Positions 1-11,229 of a stretch of DNA of 64,000 bases are shown piece by piece (within the stretch, counting starts at the first letter, position 1; every line of letters starts with the position of its first letter). The notes under the pieces were generated by a model. The model was not told the DNA's origin. It saw only the letters and a list, made by a program, of their open reading frames with translations, and ran no database searches. Source of the DNA: Ephydatia muelleri (taxonomy: Eukaryota; Porifera; Demospongiae; Spongillida; Spongillidae); assembly GCA_013339895.1 (NCBI GenBank), contig JABACO010000007.1, positions 519,738 to 583,737 on the forward strand, given 5' to 3'. The translations under genes were made by a program, and so were the position numbers.

Positions 1-560
1 TAGAGGGGTTGAGACCCACCCTAGAGCTGAACACTTTTCATCGTTGGCCTGGTGTTTCCTGCTCTCCGTTGCCTCAAGGACTGAACCAACCATTGCTCCC
101 GCTTCAGCTAAAGTTGAAAGGTTTAGCGGTGAGACAACAGAGATGTCCAGGGCAACGGGCCTCCCAAGTTTTCCAATTCTTCAACAGAATATCGGCAGGT
201 CGTGACTGCGAATGGTCGGGAAAGAGCCCAGCGCCAACTTTAACTTGGACAGAAGCATGCGCATGGTGAAGGAAGTGCACTAAAGTGTCCCTGAGTGCAT
301 TATGGCGTAATACAACTTGACATCACCCCCACATTTGCATGTTAAAGCGTGGTGTCCAAGAGGGTCCAGACTGGGCAGGGCAGAAGGCACACTGAGAGCC
401 CTGGGAGGTATTTAGGCCCAGCCACCACTTGACAGCTACCTTGAATTCAATGGGGTCAAGATGTAGACCTTGGGATGTGGAAGGAATAACTGATAGCCAG
501 GATGTGGCATGAGGAGCTGAAACTGATAGCAGCCTAGCCTTGTTAGCAGGAGAGGATGAT
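1..560 (-). pseudogene. LINE-type element, C-terminal endonuclease-like region, fragment
   Basis: Reading the minus strand gives, in order, a stretch like LHLDPIEFKVAVKWWLGL, then SLDPLGHHALTCKCGGDV, then AHASVQVKVGAG and DHSQSRPADILLKNW. The same motif order recurs at 24300-24926 (-) and 62330-62990 (+), so this is a dispersed family. The HHALTCxCGG part looks like a zinc-binding knuckle and the RPADxL...D part like a PD-(D/E)xK nuclease fold, the arrangement found at the C-terminus of LINEs with a restriction-like endonuclease. The reading frame is interrupted (at least one shift near 300) and the end of the protein lies beyond base 1. Family naming is from memory; the family likeness between the three copies is seen directly. 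Confidence 0.6.
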
Positions 561-1175
561 CAAAAAGGTTTTGAAAACAATGGTCATTCACTTTAGAAGA
601 CAGAAGCTTCTGACTGACGGGTGAGGAGATAATAGAATTGACAGAAAGTTTCTCGATTGGAGAAACATGATAATTAAAGTGGTCAATGGCATTTGTGTAC
701 AGCTAGGCGGAATGTCCAAGTGCACTAGCAGTTCTGCAGCAGCTTATGGCACTTTGAATTGCAGTTCACTCCTTCATTTATCAACCCATTATATTGTATC
801 TATTACGTCAAGTCACATCATGTATCATGAAAATTGTCATTGTATTTATTAAATGCTTATCACCTTTCTGGGAAACCATAGTACATTTCTGGGGAACTCC
901 TACCCCTACTTTCTGGGGAACTGAAACTTCAACTTCCTGGGGGACTGAAATATCATCTCCATCCTGGGAAACTGAATTTTCTCAATCCTGGAGAACTGAT
1001 TCTTGACCATGCATGGGAATCTTTATATACGCAAAATGTAAGATGATTTTTTAATACAGTAACAATATGGATCATTTCTGCAAAAAGGAACCTAATGCAT
1101 GTCTTTCCTAATTTTCTATTTATTTTATATTGTAGAAGTCTGAAATGTCCTGCTTCATATGCACTGAGAATCCAA

Positions 1176-1240
1176 GTATCTGTCATGGAGTTGTAAGACT
1201 ATGAATTTTTTATTTGCCATACATTTCAACACAACTATTA
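1176..1240. repeat. Dispersed AT-rich repeat, partial copy
   Basis: The stretch with TGTCATGGAGTTG followed by an AT-rich tail ending in CATACATTTCAA is also found, diverged, at about 12590-12632 and 13241-13300. No coding potential is evident. The rest of 560-1770 shows no recognisable gene. Confidence 0.5.
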
Positions 1241-1772
1241 CATTTCTATTGCACAGACTGGAACATTTATAATGTGGCTGGGTTACTTTTTGCTGAAACG
1301 ATTCCATATGTCTAACCTTCAGTGAGGTCAATAAGATTTGTATGTAGTCGTTGCCTTTTACTGCCTCTTGATGGTCACACTCTGTAAATGCATGACATAT
1401 GTTACGCCATGTTGTTACAGCATGCATGGCATGATTTACCCTTATAGTTGCTTCTTTTTGGTAAGATACGTGTTCTTTGCTTGCATCAACTACAACCATG
1501 AGTGCATACATTAAGAAAATACATCGCATCATTAATTATTTTGTACAATGATTTGATGTAAAGCCTTAGATACACTGCTGTACCTTGTCGAGGTGAATCT
1601 GATGATTGTTGTTCTGAAGATGTGTAAGTCTATAAATTTGCATTTATGTTTAGTGATGTATATGTAAATACATGTACACAAGTATACTCACAGGAAGATA
1701 GACTCCCATATTAATCCTCCTACTACCTCCAAGTTCATCAAGGTAGCCACCTAGGGTCCATCGTTTCCCATT

Positions 1773-2039
1773 CTACAGTGGACAGTTAGCCACTCTGCCC
1801 ATGCTAATGATGAGGGTGCCAGCATCTGCCTGTGCAGCATCATCAAAGGAACAAGTAGCCTTCCGCAGCGTGTCTTCATAGGTGTCAGTGGTCCTGAATC
1901 CCGATACCCGAAAGCAGTCACTTATGTGTTTGTAGGTTTTATTGCGAGTCTTCTCCATTCTGCAGACTTTCATCTTGCCAAGCCAGAATAATATAGGGGG
2001 TAAATAAAATTTGTGAATGCTGTATGAATCCTCCTTCAT
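1773..2039 (-). pseudogene. Fragment related to N-terminal domain of the 35.7-kb kinase gene
   Basis: The minus-strand reading frame contains KVCRMEK...YK...RVSGF...DTYEDTLRKA...GRVANCPL. Exon 2 of the kinase gene at 36139-36441 has NVCRMKK...YKRQGEVHRVSGF...NYDTTLRKA...GGRVSNLPL in the same order and spacing. I do not recognise the domain. No kinase motifs follow in the neighbouring sequence, and the frame ends soon after NCPL, so this is either an isolated exon or, more likely, a dispersed fragment. It suggests the N-terminal domain of the kinase exists in several copies in this genome. Confidence 0.55.
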
Positions 2040-2138
2040 GCTAATGCTTAAAGATGTCCGGACAGTCCATGCTACCCCCTCTGGGTCCCTGTCCTGTCAT
2101 GCAGTTGACAGTTTGGCCAATACAAAGGGACAATCGTG

Positions 2139-2391
2139 TTTGGGGAGAAGGGTTGTCTGAGGGAACAATTGCTTATAGGTAGGCAGGCTGACCTCCTAAA
2201 TTTGGACAATGGGTCCATTCAATACCCAATTAAAGCAGAGGGGTCACCTTAAGAGATAAAAATTGTTAACGTATCACTTTAAAATGTTAAACCAAAGATC
2301 ATAATCTAGTTTGGGGACAAGGGTTGTCTAGAAGTAATTGATAGGTAGGCTGACCTCCTAACCTTGGACAATGCGTCCATTCAATGCCCAA
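2139..2391. repeat. Imperfect direct duplication (2139-2231 and 2310-2391)
   Basis: Both copies begin TTTGGGGA(G/C)AAGGGTTGTC, pass through GTAGGC(A)GGCTGACCTCCTAA and end in TCCATTCAAT(A/G)CCCAAT. They are separated by about 80 unrelated bases. No coding signal. Confidence 0.7.
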
Positions 2392-2823
2392 TGATCTATC
2401 TAAGCCGAGGGATATGGGCACCACTTTCACCCTTAGAACATTGTTTACTCCCTAAACAAATCACTTAAATGTTACGTACTACAAACAGGCTCTCCTCTGT
2501 ACATCTTTTTTGATCACGATCTGATGAGGTTTGATAGCAAACACACAACACATACATAGACACGCACACACACATACACACACATACATACAGGGCAGTA
2601 CAGCTACATGATGAAAAAGCCGCAAATAAGCTCCTATTGTCTTGTGTTGCCTCCAATACCGCACGATGAATCCTGTATGTATGCGTACAGATTATTCGTA
2701 CGTATATACTAACATCAATCTCTGGATCGTTTCGGTGCATCATTAAGGACAAGAATGGATTCGACTGGGGTTTAAATGAATAATAAGAAGTGACGTAATA
2801 CGAAAAAAATCAGACATCCCAAA

Positions 2824-2908
2824 GTAGTGCGCTGTGCAAACCTCGATTAGTGCGCGGTGCAAATGCAAACCTCGTTGTGCAAAATTCGATTAGTGCGTGG
2901 TGCAAATG
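2824..2908. promoter_or_regulatory. Triplicated short motif upstream of the VWA gene
   Basis: Three close variants of TAGTGCG(C/T)(G/T)GTGCAAA lie within 85 bases, about 130 bases before the start codon at 3036. Repeated short motifs at that distance are typical of clustered binding sites, but no known factor is recognised and no TATA box or start site could be fixed. Regulatory role is inference only. Confidence 0.3.
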
Positions 2909-3035
2909 TCTCAGGGCGCGACCTACTAGTGTACAATTATTTCATGCCCACGCTCATTTCCTCGATATCACAATACGCGCGAACGTTTAAAAAGCCGATA
3001 TTCCGGCACAGAGCTCATCTTGCATCAAAAACATC

Positions 3036-6000
3036 ATGGCATTGTGGTTGTGGCTCTCCGCATTTGCCATGCTTGTGGCAACCTCAGTCTTAGCATCAGA
3101 AGACAGTGTGCTAATGACGGGTGTTTGCGATGGCAAACTACATCAGTTGGCCCAAAACATACGTCGTTCGACGGAAGATGTCCTCACCACGTCCGCGGAA
3201 CTTGCGCTCATTGTGTTCTCCGGATTCAGCCCGCTGTTACGCAGCAAGAAAACTCTGAAGGCCTCCGCTTCCCGACCCCACGCGGGATACCCATTCCTTC
3301 GTGCATCAAGGAATTCGGCACCGCATCTTATGTCCGATCCGGTTAACCTGAAGTCTCTGTACTTGGCTTTAACGAAAGCATTGAAACTAAGGTCATCTGA
3401 TAAACAGCTCTTATCTTTCACTTCGGCGTTGGAAGAGATCAAAGCCGAGTACTTGAAGGCATGTTTTAGTGCGGGACCCAAGCCTACACTAGAATCCCTC
3501 TCCAGTGACTTGGCCACGGCGAGAGCGACAAAGGACGAAGAGCGTAAACAATACTTGCTTAGATCCGGTTTTGCGAAGGCAACTTGCTTTGAAAAACGAG
3601 TCGCAAAAATCCAAAGCACGGTGGCCGAATTCTTCTCATCGATTACCCCCGATGAAGCTAAGGACATGTTTGGATTCCACTTTATTCTAAAGGAAGATTT
3701 CTTCCCTACCTTAGCGTTTGTGATCGATACAACAGGAAGCATGAGTGACGAGATTGTAACAGCGACCAAAGTTATTGGCGAGATAATCAAGATTGAGCAG
3801 CAAAATCCTTTCTTTTATGTACTCACTCCGTTCAACGACTACGGCGACGATCCCACGTATAAGAGTGAGTTGCAGTGTCACTGTATCATGCATATTGCGG
3901 CAAGCTATACAGAGTTATAACTGATTGCACGAACATAACGTTTGTGCGCACTTTCCCCATAGATTACGGCCCAAATACCGTTGCCACAACTAGAGATGAT
4001 TTTGGCCCAGCAGCGGAGGAACTGAACGCTCTGTACCTTGCTGTCAAAAGCTTGAGAGCCTATGGAGGTGGTGATGCACCAGAATACTGCATGAATGGAA
4101 TTTTGGAAGCCTTTAGAGCCAACTACAAATCGGTCAAACAAGGCTATACTTTACCCCTATATGCAAACGGCTCGCAAATCATTGTCATAACCGATGATAA
4201 AGCCAAAGACGCGGGACTCAAATCCGAGGTGATAAGGCTCGCTGTCGGATCCGATACTCAAATCAACTTCATTCTCACCCCAGACTTGAGTTCCTATTCG
4301 CTGTACAATGAGATTGCCGATGCTACAAGTGGTGTAGTAGTGTATTCGACTTTCGCTAATGGAGGCGAATTGAAGATACTGGCTGACCTTGCCTCACTCA
4401 GGATAGCTACAGCGGCAGAACACGGCCACAAGCGCGAGCGCAAAGCGGGGGTGGAAGCAAACTGCTTTGAGTACATTACATCGAAGTTTACTTCAAACGT
4501 CAATGGCTTTGTGTCCAGTGCAGCGACCTCCGTGATAGTGACGTCACCCGACGGTGTAATGGTTGAGATGAGAAGTAACACGGCATTCAACACCAATTGG
4601 CCATTGCCGGGTAAATGGAAGATATGTGCTCCCAGTGGGGTCCTTCTGAAGGTAAATCTAGAATCCAAAACGGAAATAAACTTCGCCGTTTCATTTTTGG
4701 TCGAAAACACGTCTGACATTTTGGTGGCCGAAGTAACGCCGTCTATTTGTAAGTACGCATATGCATGAACTTCCTGGGAGTACGTAACCAGCATGCGTAG
4801 ATGAAATTTGATTCTATAAATTTGTTAGAATCAGTTGTAAATTTGTTGCAAATTAACCCACCCCCCCCCCCCCCCCTCCTGCTCCCTCACTTCTCCTAGT
4901 ACCCAGACTCAAATGAACAAAATGTACGAAGAACAATATGCGGTGGAATGTGGAGCTCCAATTAGATTTTGGAATTTTCCGACGGACCTCGTTGGCTTTA
5001 ATTCAACATTCAAAATCGTAATAGTACGTCAGAAAATTCCAAAATTCTGATTGGAGTGCCAACACTCCGACGCAACAGAATAGCTTCCTTCGACTTAGTA
5101 TTGACCAGCAGACCCTCTGTACTATTCGTATACTTACTATTATATTGCCCCCTCCCCCCCCCCCCCCCCCCCCCATGGATGTAGTGTGCGTATAGGCGTA
5201 AAGTTGCAGTTCAATTGAGCTCTCTCTCTCTCTCTATCTCTCTCCCCCTCCCCCTATCTCTCCCCCTCCCCCTATCTCTCCCCCTTCCCCTATCTCTCCC
5301 TCTCCCTCTCTCTCCCTCTCCCTCTCTCTCTCTCCCCCTCCCTCTCTCTCTCCCTCACCCCCTCACCCTCACCCTCACCCTCACCCTCTCCCTCTCCCTC
5401 TCCCTCTCTCTCTCTCTCTTTAAGGTACTAATGGAAAACTGATGGTGACATTTTTAGACATGGATGGTGCCTCCAACGTTTCTTCAACGGAACCTCTGTA
5501 TCTCGATTTTCTGGGCGAAGCTAGGAAAGTAGAAACAACCGTCACTCTGTCGAAATGTGATGAAATACTCACTGGAAGCATTCGGTACCCAAAAGAAGTA
5601 ATTGTTTTCATGTCGCTTCGAGGGCTGGATACAAATGGCAATAGATTTGAGTACACAACGAAAGAACCAAGATCTCTGTCGTTTATAGGGCCCTCTGGAC
5701 TCAGGTTCGACACAAGTGAGCCAGCGTCCGTTCCTGTTCCCATTACCACCTACCGAGATTTCTCGTTCACTTTGCTCACCGATAGCGATGGGCTGTTCAA
5801 TATCAATGTATCGTTCTCTTCCACATCAAGTCATCTCTTCCTCACCCCACTGCAAGGAACTACAGTGGTGCTAAATCGAAGTGCGCGCATATCGGTGTCA
5901 GTGCTTGTGAAAGCTTCAGCGCCATTGAATCAGATCATTTCGTTTATTGTCAAGGCAACCTACATTACTAATTGTGATCTGGGTGCTTCGTACTCAAAAA

Positions 6001-6188
6001 GCATTTTGGTGTCCCCAAATGTAAGGCACACCGACAGTATAGTGTGCAGTTGATGACATTCCTTCCATCACAGGTGGGACCTGTAGACAAGTGTGGGGGC
6101 TGTACAAATGGCGGAACATGTGTATCTATTATTGGGAAAAATCGCTGTCTTTGTCGACCTGGATACATCGGTATCTATTGTCAAACAG
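3036..6188 (+). CDS. Secreted von Willebrand factor A and EGF domain protein (VWA7/hemicentin-like), 3' end open
   Basis: Four exons can be placed: 3036-3864, 3915-4748, 5425-6020 and 6074-6188; introns begin with GT and end with AG and the phases agree. The start gives a signal peptide (MALWLWLSAFAMLVATSVLA). A VWA domain follows with the metal-site motif LAFVIDTTGSMSDEI near residue 225 and GGGDAPE and IIVITDD later, as in VWA7 and hemicentins, which are extracellular adhesion or matrix proteins. After a beta-rich region the fourth exon is an EGF repeat, CGGCTNGGTCVS...CLCRPGYIGIYC. The first intron is only 50 bases. The last exon ends in an open phase with a donor GTGGGC at 6189; no following exon was found, so the C-terminus is missing from this model. 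An extracellular calcium-binding role is inferred from the domains. Confidence 0.8.
4944..5066. repeat. Imperfect hairpin element in an intron of the VWA gene
   Basis: About 40 bases (TGGAGCTCCAATTAGATTTT... to TCCGACG) recur in inverted orientation at 5029-5066 with a few mismatches and a loop of about 45 bases. Size and structure fit a small MITE. The intron also has two poly-C runs (4858-4876 and 5155-5174). Confidence 0.55.
5217..5423 (+). repeat. CT-rich low-complexity tract ending at a 3' splice site
   Basis: A tract of CT and CCCTCT units about 200 bases long runs up to the acceptor TTTAAG at 5424. It is effectively an extreme polypyrimidine tract for exon 3 of the VWA gene. Confidence 0.8.
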
Positions 6189-6977
6189 GTGGGCTTAAAT
6201 GATTTTCCTCTTTGCCAAACATCGCTATATTGCTTGCATATTTATAATGCAGAATTACCTTGAAGAGAAGTGACGATTGCTGGTGCTGTACACAAGTGTG
6301 CTGATTTGATTAAACCTTTGGACATGTATGCGTAGTGACATTCATTCAAAGTTTAATGACTGCAGTAGGTTCTACTTGCCGGACTATTTTAGGCATCTAA
6401 TGTGTTTATAGGACAAAATCTAAATGCAGTCTAATGTATTTGACGCGTAATTAAATTCATAATGTTATTGGAGGTACACGCAAAAAAACAACATTCGTTA
6501 CAAGCTCAAATTCCCAGGGAACAAACATGGAGCTTATAAGGAGGGCAGATACAATAGTCTCGTGCCCAGACCACCATGACGTAAGCGATAAACGCTTACG
6601 TCATGGTGGGTCGTGCACGAGACTAGTAGTACAAAGTGGACAAGATCTTTTTCTAAAACGGTAGGGAGTTGTAATTTGTCAATAGGTAAAACAAGATATT
6701 TGGCACACTCTTCTCGTTGCTGATTCATCTGTAAGCAGTGTTGCCGCGGTCAGCCGCGATCGATCCGGTCACGATCACTGCGAACCGTACCAGATCATTC
6801 CGGTCACGTTCGCGGACGATAGCTCATCCGGTCAAAGTTGACGGTTACCGGGAAAATCTAGACGGTTAAGGACGAACCAAACGCTTGAGTGTTTGATAAA
6901 TAATACTAATAATATATTTGCAACAATATTACAAAACATAACAAGCACAGAACTAGAGTCCTATCTATAATAGTTAT
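6189..6977. other. No gene seen; contains a CG-rich inverted repeat
   Basis: No exon that continues the VWA gene was recognised. At 6555-6625 a hairpin has perfect 17-base arms (CCACCATGACGTAAGCG at 6571-6587 and its complement at 6593-6609) that extend imperfectly through TAGTCTCGTGC on both sides. The 6740-6860 stretch repeats the motif CCGGTCA(C/A)G. Confidence 0.6.
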
Positions 6978-7273
6978 ACAAGTAAATAAAAACATTCTCT
7001 AACGAGAAAGTTGTTGGTATATAGGATTGACCAATGGTGGTGTAAAAAGCATGGAAACAAGAGTGACAGAAATTTGACTGGAAAATTGAAATAGGCCTAT
7101 ATTTAGCACACTAACGTTGTAACAGTACATGCCTGAGTAATGGGCTAAATATAGGCCTATTTCAATTTTCCAGTCAAATTTCTGTCACTCTTGTTTCCAT
7201 GCTTTTTACACCACCATTGGTCAATCCTATATACCAACAACTTTCTCGTTAGAGAATGTTTTTATTTACTTGT
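6978..7273. mobile_element. Perfect palindromic element (MITE-like)
   Basis: Bases 6978-7107 and 7144-7273 are exact reverse complements over 130 bases, with a 36-base spacer. Outer ends are ACAAGTAAATAAAAAC. No coding capacity. Identity of the arms implies a very recent origin or maintenance by fold-back copying. A clear target duplication was not seen (left flank TAT, right flank TTC). Confidence 0.85.
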
Positions 7274-8766
7274 TTCATAAGTTTTTTCCTCTGGCGTCTT
7301 TATAAGTGGTGATAAATTGATTTAAATTTACGAAAGGAGGGAGGGAGGGAGGGAGGTTAAATTTTTTTAATAATAATGATAAGTATACGAATTTTTTATG
7401 TAATTAACTGTTCTGCCTTGTCCTCGACCTCCTCGTCTTCTCCGGCGGCCTCGTTGTGGCCATGGGAGCATGCATGTGGGTGGTGGTGGCAGCGGCCAGG
7501 GGGGCAGCAGGCGAAGTGGTGGTGGGGGCACTGGTATAGGTGCCGGTGGTGGGGCTAGTGCTGGTAGCGGCGGGGGCCGCTCTGCTGCTTCTGCTGGTAG
7601 CGGCGGGGGCAGCCCTGCTGCTACTGCTGGTGGCGGTAGCTCTGCTGCTGCTGGCGGTGGGGACAGTGCTGCTGCTACTGCTGGTGGCGGATGATTGGGG
7701 GGCAGCACTGCTTCTAGCAGCGGTGGCGGGGGCGGTGGCTGGGTGAACGGTTGAGGAGTCGGAGGATGTATTTCGTCCTCCGAGTCTTGTTCAAAAAATC
7801 TTGCATATTCCATCTGAATGAACATGACAGAGAGTATAGAAACAAAGTGCAAGGATTTAGTTTTTACCTTTTTCTTCTCAGCAATCGAAGTGCACTATTT
7901 GGTGGGTGAGTAGCTTTTATACATGAAAAACCTTTGCAATGGACTAGAGCATTCTGGAAGCTCACAATAAATAGGATGCCCAAGCTGTTCAATAAACCCA
8001 GAATGTAATTTCAAAGTGATATCAGTATGAACATGACTACACCCTGAATCAAGACCATCAAGCCCAGCTCGAAGGTCTTCAATGGACATTTGGAACAGTG
8101 ACTTTGTCCTCACCACTAATTCTACTTCTTCACTAGTGAGCTTGCGACACTCATTTGTACATTTCCATTTCAAGGGGCGCATGGTATCCTTATCTCTGTC
8201 CCCTATCTCCTCTGCCACTACACACCTACCATTGAGGTCTACTGGAATGGCCCCAAGTCGTTTTGTGTAAGTGTACGAATTAATTAAAAAGTAAGGTTCA
8301 GAGCCAGCAGTATGATACCCATGCCCAACTAAAATATCATTTGCTTCTAATTTCAATGCATTAACTTCCCGGATAGTTTTTAGCAATGACCCTGCTTTTG
8401 CTCTTCGTACACTCAGTGCTTTAGAAACTAATGCATCTGCACCAATCTTACTTACTGCTGCACGGGCAGATCTTGTAACAACCTTTTGAGCTAGCAATGG
8501 ATGAGACTTACAAAAGGCATCATTCACTTAGAAGCTCACTATCCCTAAGAATTGCTTTTTCAAGACCACCATTATACTCCATTAGTGCATGAGATTTGGG
8601 TTCATACAAGGAGTAGCTATATGGGAGAAGGATATGGTTGCAGTAATATTCAGTGCTCAACCATAGCAAATGCAATTAAATTAAAAAATACACAGTTGCA
8701 GGCGGGCTGCCATTGTGTCATGTACATCAGATAAGGAAGCCTTTTTGTGCATCAGATTAAGGATAA

Positions 8767-9067
8767 CACCCCAATATTCAATAGACAGGTCACAAAGGAG
8801 AAAGGACTACTGTACACAACAGTAGGGTCACCATGCATGCTTTTCATGTGAAGTGAATGGCAGATCCCTTACATGCGTGCTGTACACATGTTGCATGCAC
8901 ATCACATGCCAAACTCAAAGAAATTAGACACCCCAATATTCAATAGACAGGTCACAAAGGACTGTACACAACAGTTGGGTCACCATGCATGCTTTACATG
9001 TAAAGTGAATGGTTTTGTGCAGATCCCTTACATGCGTGCTGTACATACATGTATGTTGCATGCACAT
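8767..9067. repeat. Direct duplication of about 137 bases inside the Helitron-like remnant
   Basis: The stretch starting CACCCCAATATTCAATAGAC and running to TTGCATGCACATC occurs at 8767-8902 and again at 8930-9067, with a few small differences. It lies in the putative intron between the repeat exon and the Cys-rich exon. Confidence 0.75.
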
Positions 9068-9378
9068 CTTCCTATAGCTTTTTAATGCTAGTGCAATACA
9101 ACATGCCATCACATACCTTTGGGTGGTAGTGGTAGTTCGGTGACCCCTGCGATACCGCTTCCTCTCGGCAGCACGTTTAGCCAATCGGACAGCGGGGTCA
9201 TTCCAATACCGATTCCTTTCAGATGCCTTAATGGCAGCTGAATTGTCCTCGTATTTCTGCCTTTTAGCAGCGCGGTTCTCCTCGAAATCCTCTTGATATC
9301 GCTGCCTTTTAGTAGTACGGTTCTCCTCGAGGTCCTCTTGATATCGCTGCAGATTGCTTAGATTCAATATCTGCGTTG

Positions 9379-9653
9379 TAGCTGTCGCGTACAGAGGCCT
9401 TCTTCTTTTCGGGATCGGCCTTGTAGCAGTCGCGTGCAGAGGCCTTCTTCTTTTCGGGATCGGCCTTGTAGCTGTCGCGTACAGAGGCCTTCTTCTTTTC
9501 GGGATCGGCCTTGTAGCTGTCGCGTACAGAGGCCTTCTTCTTTTCGGGATCGGCCTTGTAGCTGTCGCGTACAGAGGCCTTCTTCTTTTCGGGATCGGCC
9601 TTGTAGCTGTCGCGTACAGAGGCCTTCTTCTTTTCGGGATCGGCCTTGTAGCG
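9379..9653 (-). repeat. 45-base coding minisatellite, six copies
   Basis: Six nearly identical 45-base units encode YKADPEKKKASVRDS on the minus strand. One unit reads CYKADPEKKKASA instead. The unit length is a multiple of three, so copy number can change without altering the frame. Confidence 0.9.
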
Positions 9654-10299
9654 CGCTCGGGCTTTAGCCTTGTTTTGTTGTGATAAAATATCGTCTTGCT
9701 TTTGAAGGTATTCCGCTCGTTGCTTAGATCTCTTCTTTCGATTACGCGAAGGCATTTAACTTCACTATTTAACTGCGATAGGAACACCAAATAAATTTCG
9801 TGCAGGTCGGAGTATTTATACTGCATGCTGTAAAATAACTTCATTAATCAACAATAAACCAAATAAACTTCTGCAATAACTTCATATCCTATACAGAACT
9901 TGCTACCGCATGAGGTACTTCTCGCTGTAGTCTTTATATGACCTTAAAGGGCACCGCGCAGGTGAATTCCAAAGATATTGGCGCTATTGCCGTTATTCAA
10001 AACCGTTCGTAGCTCGAGTTATACCTTCCTAAGGAAGAAGAAGAAGAAGAAGACGACGACCAAGAATTATTTTGGGACTGGGCACGAGAAAAAGGAATTC
10101 GTTTGTTTCTCTAAAAGCACACCGTTTTATGACACGGAACAAACGTAGAAATGTAGATCTTTGAGTTCTCGTTCCATCGCGACAAAGAGATACGCGATCC
10201 GTTTCTCCGTTGTCCCTCCAGACGCGAGTGAAGTTTTTTTAATGATATTCATCAATCCTCAATCAATCCTATATTGAACCTGCTGCCGCAGGTTCAGAT

Positions 10300-11222
10300 A
10301 TTATATTTAATACATACACACTACCCCTACCCATTCACTATCGTTTCCCCACTTCTCAGCCAGCCTCTTCTGTGGTATTGGGACCGTATCGCCTAGCCTT
10401 GCGGAGGGAGGATTTAGACAAAGGTGGGCAAACTGTTTCAGAGGCCAGCAATTTTTTGAAGAAATGATTCGCGGCACCTTCCACAGTAGATGTCGCTCTT
10501 CCACGGCGGTAATCGGCTTGTCGAAATCGACAACGCTTTTCTGCCCTTCCGAGCTCAACCCTTCATCTTTGTCCCCACATATATCTAACCCTTCCAGATT
10601 GATGTCAAAATTGCCTGCATTCAAGATGGATACTAAGGCTTTATACTTTTTCCACTTACGAAAGAAAGCCTCTTTCGCTCTCTTTTTGGCATGAGGTAAG
10701 TGAAAAGTAGAGCACCTGTTCTTCCTCTGCTCGTCGCAAGGCTCGCTGTGCTGCAATTTGAGTTGCGCGCTCTTTTGGCTCATCCGAAAGCCAGGCTGTA
10801 TTATTAATAAACACATGAACAATAATTTTAAATAGCCTGTTTATACAAGTTAGTTATACGTTGAAGTTTTCGTAACATCGAAGAAAGATGTCCATCCATG
10901 CGCCATCTTTTTCGTTCCACGATCTGTGAGAATACTCTCTCAGAGGGCGCACTGGAATCTGGAATAGCCAGGTACTTGAGAGACATAAAGCACACAAAGC
11001 CCATTTGTCACAGTTAGCGCGAGGAGAGAGCTTATAGTGCTTCCACAGCCACACGTTCAAAAATTTAGGACCAGAAGGATGGAATGTACTCTTAACGTCC
11101 GGTTTCAGTTCCACACTAGTAGGGCCACACTGTTTCATTTTCTTAGCAGCAGGAGGCCGCTCTCCCGCACCACTGACTGATATGTCATCTGATTCAGATC
11201 TGGATCCTGCAGATTGCTCCAT
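10300..11222 (-). pseudogene. hAT transposon remnant (BED finger and dimerisation end)
   Basis: From 11222 the minus strand reads MEQSAGSRSESDD..., then VWLWKHYKLS...DKWALCALC, which fits a BED-type zinc finger. Downstream, the frame at 10822-10307 ends with WPLKQFAHLCLNPPS, the start of the hAT C-terminal dimerisation motif. The catalytic middle is missing, so this is an internally deleted hAT copy. A 171-residue frame joins the rest; its lysine-rich middle is not recognised. Confidence 0.5.
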
Positions 11223-11229
11223 CCGGACT

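Larger units (their letters stand above)
7370..9755 (-). pseudogene. Helitron-like replicase N-terminal region (tandem-repeat protein), degraded
   Basis: The minus strand starts at 9755 with MPSRNRKKRSKQRAEYLQ and then has six copies of YKADPEKKKASVRDS, followed in another frame by RYQEDLEENR and NRYWNDPAVRLAKRAAERKRY. A donor GTATGT lies near 9112. A second block, about 8620-7890, reads YSLYEPKSHALMEYNGGLEK, then HPLLAQKVVTRSARAAV, KWKCTNECRKLTSEEVELVV and GHPIYCELPEC, with paired cysteines. I recall this order (charged tandem repeats, then a Cys-rich region) from the N-terminal half of Helitron Rep/helicase proteins in sponges; no helicase or HUH motif is present here, so the element is truncated. 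A final proline-rich block (7850-7400, starting EYARFFEQDSEDE) follows a plausible acceptor. Frame changes near 9345 and 8525 mark it as broken. Confidence 0.5.

Noticed and set aside
3143-3790. 215-residue minus-strand frame
   Set aside because: Antisense shadow of the VWA gene exon 1, which has signal peptide, MIDAS motif and splice sites.
7376-7852. Glycine-rich plus-strand frames (SGGGSAA repeats)
   Set aside because: Shadow of the proline-rich minus-strand block, which follows a plausible acceptor; neither is firmly a gene.
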